From contig JAGVVL010000022.1 in the NCBI GenBank assembly GCA_018287875.1, positions 2,480,001-2,544,000 of the forward strand: a stretch of 64,000 bases of DNA, written 5' to 3'. Every line of letters starts with the position of its first letter. Within the stretch, counting starts at the first letter, position 1. The notes beneath the pieces are model-generated. The model was not told the origin of the DNA and ran no database searches. It saw only the letters and a list, made by a program, of their open reading frames with translations. The position numbers and the translations under genes were made by a program. Positions 34,579 to 45,465 of the stretch are shown here, piece by piece. Origin of the DNA: Nigrospora sphaerica. Its lineage: Eukaryota > Ascomycota > Sordariomycetes > Amphisphaeriales > Apiosporaceae.

Positions 34579-37286
34579 ATGAGGCTGCTTTGGTACGCCG
34601 GTGTAAGCTCCCTCTCCCACTTCCCGCCCCCTCCGCGAACCCGGTCCGCGATGACCCCCGGCTGCCGGTTCTGCCGCCCTTCGCTATCGTTGACGAGCCA
34701 CCCAAGCTGATTGACTCTTCCAGTCTTCCGCGGCCCTCGCGGCTAGCGTGACGGCGTATGCCTTCAACCAGAGGGCTAACTTCTACTCGGCCATGGTGTA
34801 TCTTTCCCAGAACAACCTGAGCCTTATGGTGGGTGCTGATCCTCGCCTCCCACCCCTGGGGCCCTCCCTTTATGCCCAGCCCGGCCTTGGGTACTCGGCG
34901 CAAATTGCTGATTGACTGCGCCGCAGATCCTGATCAACCTGGTGCTCCTCGTCTACGGCTCCTTCGTCTACGGCCTGCAACGCCTGTGCTATGGCCAACT
35001 ACGACCCGTCGAGATCGAGCAGCTCTACGAGAAGGCCTGGTTCGCCGTCACCGAGACATGCCTTGCGATGACCATCTTCCGGGAGGAGGTCGGCGCCTGG
35101 TTCCTCGTTATGTTTACCGCCTTGGTCACCGGCAAGGTCTGGCAATGGATCGGCGAGGGTAGAGTCGAGGTCTTGGAGCAGCAGCCGCCGGCCAACCCAA
35201 GGCTATTCCATACCAGACTGAGCATATCCCTACTGCTGAGCGTTGCGTACGACTTTTGGCTGTTCAGCTACACCGTGAATACCGTCATCGCGCAGGCGCG
35301 CCCGAATATGATGGTCATGTTCCTGTTTGAGTTTGCCGTCCTGACCACCGACTCGATCCGGACTGGAGTCCGCTACGTCCTTTCGCTGGTCGAGGCAGAC
35401 ATCACCAAGAAGCAGACGCGCCAAAGACTAGAGGAGCGGCGCAAACAGGTCCGGGACGAGCGGGCCGACATTATGCGACGGCGTGAGTCGGGTGACCCGA
35501 CGGAGGCCGAGGCCGCCAACCAAGAAGAGCTGCCGAACGAAGACGACATTGACGAAATGGACATTGAAGTGCCCGGCTGGGAAACCAAGGGGCAATGGGT
35601 GCTGAGTCTCGATCTCGTTGCAGGTGAGCTAGCTCCCGTCCGTCGTAGGCTTCATAGACTAACGAGCAAGCAGACTTTGTCAAACTGGTCGTCTATGCTA
35701 CCTTCTTCGCCGTGTTGATGATGTTCTACGGCCTGCCGATTCACATTATGCGGGACCTGTTCATGACGACAAGGTCGTTCCTCAAAAGACTGAGCGCGCT
35801 CGTCCGCTACCGCAAAGCGTTGCAGGACATGAACAAGTACCCGGATGCCACGGCGGAAGAGCTCGCGCGTGAGAATACTTGCATCGTCTGTCGAGAAGAC
35901 ATGCGTCCGTGGCAAGCCGACGAACCCGGGGCCGTCGAGCGTTCGCGGCCCAAGAAGCTTCCTTGCGGGCACATTCTGCACTTTGGATGCCTGAAGAGCT
36001 GGCTGGAACGACAACAAGTCTGCCCTACCTGCCGTCGGTCTGTCGTCGTCGATGGGGTAGCGCCGCAGGCCAATGCCGCACCGCTTAACCTGGGCGGCCA
36101 GCAGCCTGTTCCGGGCCAGGGTGTCCCAGACAACCGCGGCCCCAACGGTGCACAGGGCGGACCAGGCCGTCCTGCCGGTATGCGCATGTTTCAGTTCGGC
36201 CCCCTCCGGCTGGGGTTTGCCCAGGGGAACCCGCAGAACATCCAGGAGATTGCGCAGCGCTTCGGTATGCCCTTGGATGCCGTGAACGCTCCCGTTGTGC
36301 CGGCCGCCGTTCCCGCCGCCAATGCTGCGAACCCCCCAGGCGCTCCCGTCCCGCAGCCTCCGCAGATCCCTACACCCGGTGTCGGCGGCTTACATGATAT
36401 CCATACTCAGCTTCGCGACATTGCAACTCGACTGCAGCAGGAGGTGCACGCCTTGCAAAATAGGCAGGCCGAGCTGCACATGACGAACATGGAGTTGCAG
36501 ACGACCTACGCTCTAAACGCAGAGCTCAATCGTCTCCGCCAGCTGCAACAGCAGATGCCCAACTTTACTGCGCCCGCGCCCGTGGACGGTGGCCAACACC
36601 CGCAGTTTCCCCTACCCGCCCAGAGCCTGTATCCCGTGCCCTCTTTCCCGCCGGTCCAGCAAATGGGGCAGTTTGCTCATTTCCCTCCCCGGGTCAACAC
36701 GCCGTCATTCACCAGACACGCCACGGGGGCTTGGTCTACGCCCATTCCGGCTGGCAGTCCCGATCTGCCCGAGGGAGTTGTAATCCCGCAGGGCTGGACG
36801 CTCATGCCCCTCCAGAGGATGGATGGCGGCCAGGCTCAACCAGCTGCCACGCAGTCGTCAGAAACCCATAGTGACACGCAAAACCACGGCCACCAGGAGC
36901 CTCCAGCCCAGACGAACGGCTCTGAGACGGGGCCCAGCCCAAGTGAGACTTTGGGTCCGTCGTCTGCCGAATCATCAAGCGCCCAAAATCTGAGCGGGCC
37001 CGACGGCAAGTCGCCGGGCGCTTCTTCGCAGGCTCACACAGAGCCCCCTCAGGTAGCTGCTCCTACTCCTGTAGCGCCGAATTGGGGCGGCGCTGCGCAG
37101 CTGTTCGCCAACCGCACGCCTTCAACGTCGGGACTGTTCCCAAGTGGCAACTCTGAATCGAGCACGAAGCCAGAGACGGCCACCAGTGACCACTCTGATG
37201 GTGAGCAGCAGGAGCCAAGTGGACGGGACAAGGGCAAATCCAAGGCTGTCACGGTGGAGGATGTCGAGGGAGAAGACGAGCACTGA
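34579..37286 (+). CDS. HRD1: ERAD RING E3 ubiquitin ligase HRD1/DER3
   Basis: Exons 34579-34602, 34724-34828, 34927-35623 and 35674-37286 give 812 residues. HRD1 is the ER-membrane ligase that forms the retrotranslocation channel and ubiquitinates misfolded luminal and membrane proteins. The first about 310 residues contain the hydrophobic segments of the multispanning domain (for example [29 protein letters not shown] and the helix over exon 4's start). The cytosolic RING-H2 has Cys345, Cys348, Cys373, His375, His378, Cys381, Cys392 and Cys395. A charged linker ([14 protein letters not shown]) sits between membrane segments, and the C-terminal about 400 residues are Pro/Gln/Ser-rich and disordered, as is common in filamentous fungi. 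The first exon is only eight codons long. Upstream the CMD-family gene is divergent. Confidence 0.95.
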
Positions 37287-38485
37287 CATGGAGCATCTCT
37301 ACCCTACTAAGCTGATGGTGTTCACTGGAGTTACTTGTGCATTGGCAGGGCGTTGAGGGCGTTGATTTTACTTGGCTTGCAAGAAAAACCTCGCATCCGT
37401 AGAACAGTGGCAGTCGAAGCCAATGTAATTAGTTCTAGCGGGAAATGGTGTTCTTCGCCGAGAGGCCGGACGAATTGGGACACTGCTATGTAATTGCACA
37501 CCACAGGCATGGATGCGACTCGCTGTGGAGGGGCACTCGCGCTTTTACAGTCTAGGAAAGTCTCAGTCGTTCGTACTCGATATCCATTGCTGAAGAGTCG
37601 CCTGACTGCGCCGAGGAGTACTTGCAGAGGTGAACAGATATCTAACGGCCTAAACCCCCCCCCAAAAACGTCGAGAACCATTCGTTTCAGTCGTCACTGA
37701 AAAGACGTTTATACTCGACTTGTACTATTGGGACTGATAGTAGGCCGCGCCTTAATTGTGGCCTTTTTCCTGTTGGTCTATGCCACAACCATGAGCTTTC
37801 GGAGTCTCAAGGGGGACACCATGGGGCGTCGGCCCGGTACTCAATAGGATTCCCACTCAGTTCCCTACCTCTTGACAGCCAAAATCAAACTGGGCTGCGG
37901 GCGGGGATAGCTGTTAATAAAATGGGTGCACTTACCCTCAGGAACCGCTTGCGGCTGGAGATGATTGAGCGAGAGTGGCTGACTGTACTGTCTAAGGTAG
38001 GTAGCCTGGAGGACGAGGCGCAGCTCAGCGACGGGCTATGATAACGATGCGTAATCGAGGGTAACCGCCTGTAGATCCGGTGTAAACATCTCGACCAGGA
38101 ATTTTTGTATAAAGGGACTCAGTAAAAGTCGGTCTGTTCCCGGCGGTGACGATGGTTTGTATAGTTTGTAGTTCTCGCACCTTTCAAAACGTGTAGTTGG
38201 GCGAGCACGGTGCGAATGAACAGCAACACATGGGCACGTACTCCAAAAACTACGCATTCACACAAGGTGCAGTTGTGCCCAGCTAAAAGGAGTGAATAAT
38301 GCAGCAGATACCATATCTAAGCAGCCCAAAACAGATCAGATGCCCCAGGATAATAATCCGCAGCCTGCGGCAAACCAACCGCGTATCCTAGTCATCACCA
38401 GCCGAGAAAGTGGCCATCATAATGTCCCAGCAATGCAGTATATCACAACGCCCAGCACGCCGATCCCGCCTCGCACGGCTTCGCC
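37287..38485. other. Spacer between convergent HRD1 and PhoD-like genes
   Basis: Holds the two 3' UTRs. It is less GC-rich than the flanking exons. No gene, tRNA or repeat was recognised. Confidence 0.55.
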
Positions 38486-40562
38486 TTAGATAACTCCCCG
38501 GATTCTATCCCAGAACGAACCAGCGGGCTTCTCGACATCAGCCAGCGGCGGCGTCACGACAACCGTGTTCCACGTCTCCTCTCCGTCCACGTACAGGCTG
38601 TACTTGAGGCTGCTCTGGTCGCCGTCGGCGAGCATCTCGATGGTGAGGGCCCCGAACTTCGAATTGCCCGTGTTCACGTACCTGTTGCTGTCATCAGTAC
38701 CGTTCTATCCCCCTTGGGGCGTTGATTAACTTACTTAAGCTCCACGTCCTCGCCGTCCGTCTGCTTGTATGTGCCGATGGGCGAATAGAACTGGTTGAGA
38801 GGGCTGGCAGAGAACTCGTGGGCCGTTACGCTCTCGGGCCACTTGGTGCTGTTCTTGGGCGGCGGGAACGCCGTGGCACCGAATTCGTGCCGATCGCCAG
38901 ACAGGACAACTACACCGTAACCGTGCAGGCCCGCATCCCACATGGCCTCGAGGACCTTCTGCCGCTCATGCAAAAAGCCACCCCAGGTGTCCCTCGTGTT
39001 CACTCGCCAGTTCTTGGTGAGAGGGACGGAGCTGGCCACGATTTTCCACTTGATGCCCTTGGGCTCGGGGCGACGCAGCCAGGACAGGAGGTCCTCGAGC
39101 TGCTCGGCACCCAGCATGGTCTTGCTGGCCTCGTCAAAGGGCTCGAAATTCTTGGAACGGTAGGACCGGGTGTCCATCATGAAGAAGCTAGCCGGACCTT
39201 GGGCGAACGAGAAATAGGTGGCGCCAGTGCGCGTGATGGCGTTGGCAGTCCCGGCACGCTTGGCGCGAGGGGGGTTCACAGCAGTCTGGTAGTGGTGCCA
39301 GGGGTCCACGGCCGCCTTGTAGATGCCGGTCGAGTTGTGGTCCCAGTCATTCGAGATCTCATGGTCATCCAAAACGTGAATCCAGCTCAGGTTCTGTCCC
39401 ACCGGCGCCCAGTCAGGCGAGGCATAGACCTGGCGATACTTCTGACGGTAGTCCTCGACCGAATTTCCGAACCGCTTGGGCACGTCAATGTAAATGAAGT
39501 CGCCCATGAATAGCATGAACTGAGCCCCCAGGTTCGGGAGCACCTTAGCGAGATGACGCATGCCCGGAATGGACAGGGGATGGTCCAGGGGGTTGTAGGG
39601 GATCCGGGGAAGAATGCAGGACGTGGCAAGGAAGGTGAACTTGCCGTCGTTGTGTTCGGGCATCTTGCCGGGCTTCGGGGCCCCCATGAAGTGGCCGGAG
39701 TGGTTGTTGGACGTGGCCCACTCGTAGATGTGCTGCTTGGTGGGGGTCAGGGGGATTGTCACGACGGCCGTGTAGTCGGTCTCGTTGGTTGTGAACCGGA
39801 CGTTGCCTGCCGTCTGCCATAGTGGGTTGTCGTACGGCATCTCGGCGTCGCGAACGTGGACTTGCACAGTAATGGGCATTTTGGTCTGGTCGGGCTCTCG
39901 GATCAGCAGCTTCGCCTCCGTGTCGGAGACGTAGCCAACACGCGCAAAGGACAGGTCGTGGCTGGGATACTGCCATCGAGGTCTGTACACGGCATCCGTG
40001 ATCATTCCGATGCAAGCTGTGTTGATCAGAAAGGTGAGGAGCGTGAAGAGCTTGCTGTTCGGGCTGGGCAGACCGCTGAGTATGGTCCACCAGGGCGCCA
40101 CCGACTTTTCGACGACGGCCACCTTCTCTGTGACTACTACTCGCTCCTCGACCAGGACATCGTCCGTGTTGCCGGGCTCATCGGCGCCATCGGCATCGCC
40201 CAGAAGCTTGTCCTTAACCGCAATGTCGACTTCGTCCACCACCACGGCCTGGGGCTCAGCTAGCCATTTGCTGAAAAACGACGGGATATAGATGGCGAAA
40301 AGGGCATAGCAGAAGTAAATGGCCGGCTGAGTGCTCTCGGGTTAGCGAAGCCAAAGCATGCGCGGCTGGCGTGGGCAGGGTCGCTGGCAGCGGCATCGAC
40401 TCACGGGAAGGTTGGCCTGGACACACAGCAGTCAGCGGTGGGGTCTCCTAGGAGAGAGCGGATGGACAGAGAGTTTATATCACATACCCATCGCAGGAAG
40501 AAGTACGAGGCTATTCGTATCCCCGCGGATGCAAAGGCCGCAACGGCGGTGTCGCGATCCAT
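38486..40562 (-). CDS. PhoD-like alkaline phosphatase/phosphodiesterase, membrane-associated
   Basis: Exons 40562-40488, 40416-40405, 40326-38735 and 38681-38486 give 624 residues. Metallophosphatase motifs are all present: MGDFIYID (near 303-310), VLDDHEISNDW (near 347-357) and VVLSGDRHEF (near 502-511). SCILPRIPYNPL corresponds to the first metal-binding region. Hydrophobic segments in the N-terminal part (PAIYFCYALFAIYIPSFF near residues 30-47 and KLFTLLTFLINTACIGMI near 121-138) suggest membrane anchoring, and NxS/T sites such as NET and NST suggest a luminal or extracellular catalytic domain. The second exon is a 12-base microexon. It is flanked by good splice sites and keeps frame, but skipping it would also keep frame. 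Substrate is unknown. Confidence 0.88.
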
Positions 40563-42141
40563 GGTCGCGTGCTTCGCGATGGCACACAACCGTCGACGTC
40601 TCGATGCGCGCAAGCCGTGTGCAAGTGGCAGACGAAGGAATGGCGAGAGCGGACACGATGTATCACGATGCAATATGCCGATTTACTTGCGGGAAGAAGA
40701 GAACAAGTAACCCAGTCGTGCAAGTTGGAACGTAGCTAATGGGTAGAAAAGGAAGAGAAAGCTAGAAGGTAGATAGAAGGGATGCCTGGGTCACAATCCA
40801 CATGCAGTCACTGCTGCGAGTGGGGGAGGGTTGGACGGCGTCACCCCGCTGAATGATTGGCGCTTTCGACAGGGCGGTCCAACAACCAGATGGAAGTTTA
40901 AGGCTCTTTCACGTCGCGTTATTGGGCTGGATGGGAAGAAAAGGAGACGACGAGGTCTGAGTCGGACTCGGCGCGCCTTGTAATGTGGTGTTGCTGGTTT
41001 AATGACGACAGGGGCGCGCGCAACGTCCCATGGAATTGTGGCGCTGAAGCTCATGGATACTCATCGTCGTCGAACCGGGTCATGACATCCATGGGGAGCT
41101 ACCCGGCAAAGCAATGGATGGAAGCGACTGAGCCACAGCTGATTGGCCCTCCCCCGCCAACCCTCCCACAACAGCCGTCGTTTTTCTCTCTTTCTTTCCC
41201 TTACGGCCGGGGAGAATCTAGGATGTATGAGGTAGATACATGGCGTAGTAGACGACCCCGATGAGCAGTGCTCAGTAACGTCAATATGAGGTAGGTATTT
41301 CTGCACCTACCAACCTCACCTACATAGCTCAACAAGCTCCCTACTGCGTACCTATGTACTTACATCATGTACATATTACATACCTACCCCCTCTTACGCT
41401 GATAGTGGGTAAACAAGCTTTGACCGGCTCTGGCGGCGATGGGATTATGAGGTCTCTTAGGTACCTTCCTACCTACCTTATCTATGAATGAGACGTGATC
41501 AATCCATTGATAGCTACGTGCGTCATGAATGTCTATTGAATCCCCTTCATGAAACGAACAGCCACGGTATGTAGGTAGGGAAGCATGTGATGTATGTCGG
41601 TATGGCCGTAGGGGATCCCATGGGAAATGGTTCTATTGAACCGATGTCCTGTAGCCACTCACAGCCATTCCACGGCTCCAGCCGTACGGGAGCTCCCAGG
41701 CGGTCTTAGGCCCCCCCAAAACTACACCCCCAGTCAGGGCGCAGAGCCCGCTGACTTGAGTAGCCCCCTGCCGGCCCAGGGCCCCGTACTGCGACGGAGG
41801 TACATAAAACATGCGGAGTAAGGGATGGTACGCATGATGTACCTAGCAAAACTGCCAGCGTCCCTTATTACATAACTCCAGTCTTCTGCTTGTTTAATCG
41901 CATGGATGCACCTGCGCGGGTATCTCGACGCGACGCGAGGATTTACAATAACCCGTGCCGACCTAGGCCGAACCCGCGTAGGTGGCCGCATCCCAGCAAC
42001 AGTGAGAGAGAACACCGGTCCCACCGGTACAGCCACTCTGGTTGGAGAGCGTAGGTAGGCATTGACCCTTTCTGGCATCGCGACAAGCTGTCCAGACCTC
42101 ATCCCCAAAGACCACGCATTCGGCCGCAGCACACGACCACC
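40563..42141. other. Divergent promoter spacer with a TACCTACC motif cluster
   Basis: Lies between the starts of the PhoD-like gene (-) and the p24 gene (+). The part from about 41285 to 41490 has many copies of GGTAGGT/ACCTACC in both orientations, with an inverted pair around GCAGAAAT and AT-richer sequence. No gene is supported. Confidence 0.6.
41285..41490. repeat. Dense cluster of TACCTACC/GGTAGGTA motifs
   Basis: At least six near-copies on both strands, including GAGGTAGGT facing ACCTACC within 25 bases, then ACATACCTACCCC and TTCCTACCTACCTTA. This is the densest concentration of the motif in the window. It may be a regulatory element or a decayed repeat. Confidence 0.6.
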
Positions 42142-42941
42142 ATGAAGGCCACGCTGCTCTCCGTCGGGCTTCTTGCCTGGCTCGCATCGCTCGTCTCGGC
42201 AACAGCTTTGACATACAAACTGGGTGCCAACGAAAAGGCCTGTTTCTATGCCACCGCCGAGAAGGAGCACCTCAAGATCGCCTTCTACTTTGCTGTAAGC
42301 ACGCTACGCTCGCTCCGGCCCGCCCGCACGCCCGCTGACGACTGGACGACAGGTACAATCCGGAGGCTCGTTCGACCTCGACTACGAAGTGACGAGTCCC
42401 GAGGACAAGGTCATTCTCGATGGCACCAAGGAGCGCCAGGGCGACTTCGTCTTCACTGCCCAGAAGGTCGGCGACTACAAGTTCTGCTTCAACAACGACA
42501 TGAGTACCTATTCGGACAAGGTCGTCGACTTTGAGATTGCCGTACGTGCTGCTGTGTGCGCGCCGCTGTGGCCCCTGACTGACATGTGGACTGCCAGGTT
42601 GAGGAGGAGACTCGCGCCCAGATTCCCGCCAAGCAGGGCACCTCGCCCGAACAGACGTCGGCCCTCGAGGAGTCGATATATAAGATCTCGGGCCAGATGT
42701 CGACCATCACTCGGAACCAAAAGTATTTCCGCACCCGCGAGAACCGCAACTTCAGCACCGTCCGAAGCACCGAGGGCAGAATCGTCAACTTCAGCTTGAT
42801 CCAGTGCGCCATGGTCATCTGCATGGGGGCCCTGCAAGTCTTTGTCGTCCGCTTCTTCTTCCAGGTACGTTGCGCGCCCTGCTTGGCCCCCGGTGCCGCC
42901 ATTGACCCCGTCAACAGGGCGCACGGAAGGGCTACGTATAA
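42142..42941 (+). CDS. p24/EMP24-GP25L family cargo receptor
   Basis: Exons 42142-42294, 42353-42541, 42598-42864 and 42918-42941, all phase 0, give 210 residues. p24 proteins form heteromers that cycle between ER and Golgi in COPII and COPI vesicles and help export cargo such as GPI-anchored proteins. A signal peptide (residues 1 to about 20) is followed by the GOLD domain with the conserved cysteine pair Cys34 and Cys96. A coiled-coil segment (TSALEESIYKISGQMSTITRN) precedes one transmembrane helix at about 177-198. The short cytosolic tail RFFFQGARKGYV carries the diphenylalanine COPII signal and a terminal Val. Subfamily was not fixed by eye. The last exon encodes only seven residues plus the stop. 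Confidence 0.92.
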
Positions 42942-43659
42942 ATGGTTCACGAGGAATGGTCGCGACGTAAGGAAAAGCGTGCATTTGAGATACCGGATGG
43001 CTGGCTTGACTTGCTGCCTTGCTCTGAGCCTAGGCGGGTCTGTAGTACCACTGAAGCATCGAGGCAGAGAGGACGCGTCAATATGGACGCCCTTGAGCTA
43101 ATACCCGCGTCCGTCCTGCCAACTCACGCATTCAATAGTAGCTCTGCGTCGAGGGGAAGGGTGGTACGGGAAAGCCGACGCTGTCATCCAAGGAAGATGG
43201 CAATGCAGTGTATGCGTGCTACCTACTTACTTTCCTCAGTAGGTGCCTTATCTATATACCTGCGTAGGTACCATTGGTAGATAAATCACTACGGTGTGCA
43301 GTCATGAGATGCAAGTACGAAATTCAGTTCGTATGCCGGGTGCTCGAGGTAGGAGATATGTAAGATGGATGTACATAATATGCTTAGGAGCCCTGTGCAT
43401 CATGGTAAAGTTACTTTGTTATACGGGAGGACTGGACTTGGTTTGCCACTGATGGTACAAGCACCAGCCACCGCCAAGCCACCAGTACCCCATCGCTTGG
43501 CAACAACCGAGCTCAGCACGTCGAGAAATTTGGTACCTACCTCATACTCCCTGCCGTACTTACTTCCTAGGCTCCGACGCCGTCACACGCGTTGCCCTTG
43601 CGACTTTCCTATACATCTTCAATCAACACCACCGCAGCCACGCCCCGTCGCATCCTGCT
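42942..43659. other. Spacer between p24 and Prp45
   Basis: Contains the 3' UTR of p24 and the promoter of Prp45, both on +. TACCTACTTAC and TACCTGCGTAGGTACC motifs are near 43219-43275. No gene was seen. Confidence 0.55.
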
Positions 43660-45465
43660 ATGGCGTCGATTGCTGCATCTTTGGCGACGGCCCTCCCGAA
43701 ACCCAAGTACACCGGCGAAGATGAGGACGTCCCGGTTCACGCTCAGCAGCGCGGTCCTCGCATCGTCGGAGCTGGCCAAATAGACGAGTCGCAGATTGTC
43801 TTGCGCCGAACCGGCCCTCCGCCCTACGGCCAGCGATCAGGATGGCGACCACGAGGTCCCGAGGACTTTGGCGATGGCGGCGCCTTCCCTGAAATCCCCA
43901 TCGCCCAGTATCCCCTGGACATGGGCAAGAAGGGGTCAACCACCAGCAACGCCCTCGCCATCCAAGTCGACGGAGATGGCAAGGTCAAGTACGACGCCAT
44001 CGCCCGCCAGGGCCATAGCGAAAACAGAATCGTCCACGCATCCTTCAAGGACCTCATCCCCCTGCGCCAGAGGGCAGATGCTGGCGAGATCGACCTGGCC
44101 AAACCGAGCGAGGAGCAGATCGCCGAGACGACGGAGCGGACCAAGAACGCCCTGGCCGCGCTCGTTTCCGGCGCTGTGGCAGCCCAGAAACCCAAGAACG
44201 TCAACGTTGGCCAGCGGAAAGATCCGACCTTTGTCAAGTACACGCCTGCAAATCATATGGGAGACAACTCCAAGAAGCAGGACCGACTGTTCAAGATTGT
44301 GGAGAAGCAGCGCGACCCCATGTCGCCGCCGCGCTTCAAACACAAGAAGGTTCCTCGGGTATGTCTCGGCCGAATTCATTATTTTTATCTAGCTCTCAAT
44401 TTGCTAACACTTTTCCCACAGGGTCCGCCCAGCCCACCACCGCCGGTGATGCATTCACCACCCCGGAAGTTGACGGCCGAGGACCAAGAGATGTGGAAGA
44501 TTCCGCCGCCAGTCAGCAATTGGAAAAACCCCAAGGGTTTCACCGTGCCGCTGGACAAGAGACTGGCCGCCGATGGCCGAGGTCTACAGGACGTTACCAT
44601 CAACGACAAATTTGCTCAGTTCTCAGAAGCGCTTTTCATGGCTGACCGCCATGCTCGTGAGGAGGTTCGACAGCGGGCAACCATGCAACAACGCCTTGCC
44701 GAGAAGGAGAAGGCCCAGAAAGAAGAGAACCTGCGTATGTTGGCCCAGAAAGCCCGCGAAGAACGAGCCGGGGCCGGCAGGCAACGAAGGGATTCGAGCG
44801 GCTCACGTGACTCACGTTCGACACGGTCCCGCAGCTACAGTTACTCGGACTCGGGTTCTGACAGTGAGGAGGCTGAGGTTCGCGAACGTGAAAAAGCGAG
44901 ACAAGAGAGACGGCGAGAGGAAGAACGCAAACTCCGGCAGTCGAGGATGGGCGCTGAGAGGCGGATTCAGGTTATGGCTCGGGAGCAGAACCGGGATATC
45001 TCGGAGAAGATTGCTCTTGGCCTCGCGAAACCTACCCAGCAGGCCGAGACCATGTACGACTCACGGCTCTTCAACCAGACCAGTGGTTTTGACAGCGGCA
45101 TCAACGAGGACAACCCGTACGACAAGCCGCTATTCGCAGCCCAAGACGCCATCAGCAGCATATACCGGCCACGGCAAAACGTGGACGATTTCGAGGACGA
45201 AGCAGCGGGTGACCAGGAAATGGCTAAGATTCAGAAGGCTAGCCGGTTCGGTGACGCGTTGGGCAAGGGAACCTTCAAGGGCGCAGGCGACGTGGAGGCC
45301 CGGGAAGGACCGGTGCAGTTCGAGAAAGAAGCGGCCGATCCGTTCAACGTGGACAAGTTCCTCTCTGAGGTGGACCAGAGTTCGTCGTCGAAGAGAGGCT
45401 ACGGGTTGCAGGAAGACGATAGCAGGCAACCGAAACGTGCGAAGGTGGGCGAGGACGAGGATTGA
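43660..45465 (+). CDS. PRP45: Pre-mRNA splicing factor Prp45/SKIP (SNW-domain protein)
   Basis: Exons 43660-44358 and 44422-45465 give 580 residues. Prp45 is a component of the NTC-related part of the spliceosome, needed for the catalytic steps; the human homologue SKIP also acts in transcription. The N-terminus has GPPPYGQRSGWRPRGPEDFG. The SNW core spans about residues 160-320 and includes the signature VSNWKNPKG at 264-272. Arg/Glu-rich helices and an RS-like stretch (SRSYSYSDSGSDSEE) follow, and then LFNQTSGFDSG and DKPLF blocks typical of fungal SKIP. The 63-base intron (GTATGT...CACAG) is a multiple of three and has no in-frame stop. Unspliced RNA would insert 21 residues into the proline-rich region. 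Confidence 0.95.
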   Translation: MASIAASLATALPKPKYTGEDEDVPVHAQQRGPRIVGAGQIDESQIVLRRTGPPPYGQRSGWRPRGPEDFGDGGAFPEIPIAQYPLDMGKKGSTTSNALAIQVDGDGKVKYDAIARQGHSENRIVHASFKDLIPLRQRADAGEIDLAKPSEEQIAETTERTKNALAALVSGAVAAQKPKNVNVGQRKDPTFVKYTPANHMGDNSKKQDRLFKIVEKQRDPMSPPRFKHKKVPRVCLGRIHYFYLALNLLTLFPQGPPSPPPPVMHSPPRKLTAEDQEMWKIPPPVSNWKNPKGFTVPLDKRLAADGRGLQDVTINDKFAQFSEALFMADRHAREEVRQRATMQQRLAEKEKAQKEENLRMLAQKAREERAGAGRQRRDSSGSRDSRSTRSRSYSYSDSGSDSEEAEVREREKARQERRREEERKLRQSRMGAERRIQVMAREQNRDISEKIALGLAKPTQQAETMYDSRLFNQTSGFDSGINEDNPYDKPLFAAQDAISSIYRPRQNVDDFEDEAAGDQEMAKIQKASRFGDALGKGTFKGAGDVEAREGPVQFEKEAADPFNVDKFLSEVDQSSSSKRGYGLQEDDSRQPKRAKVGEDED

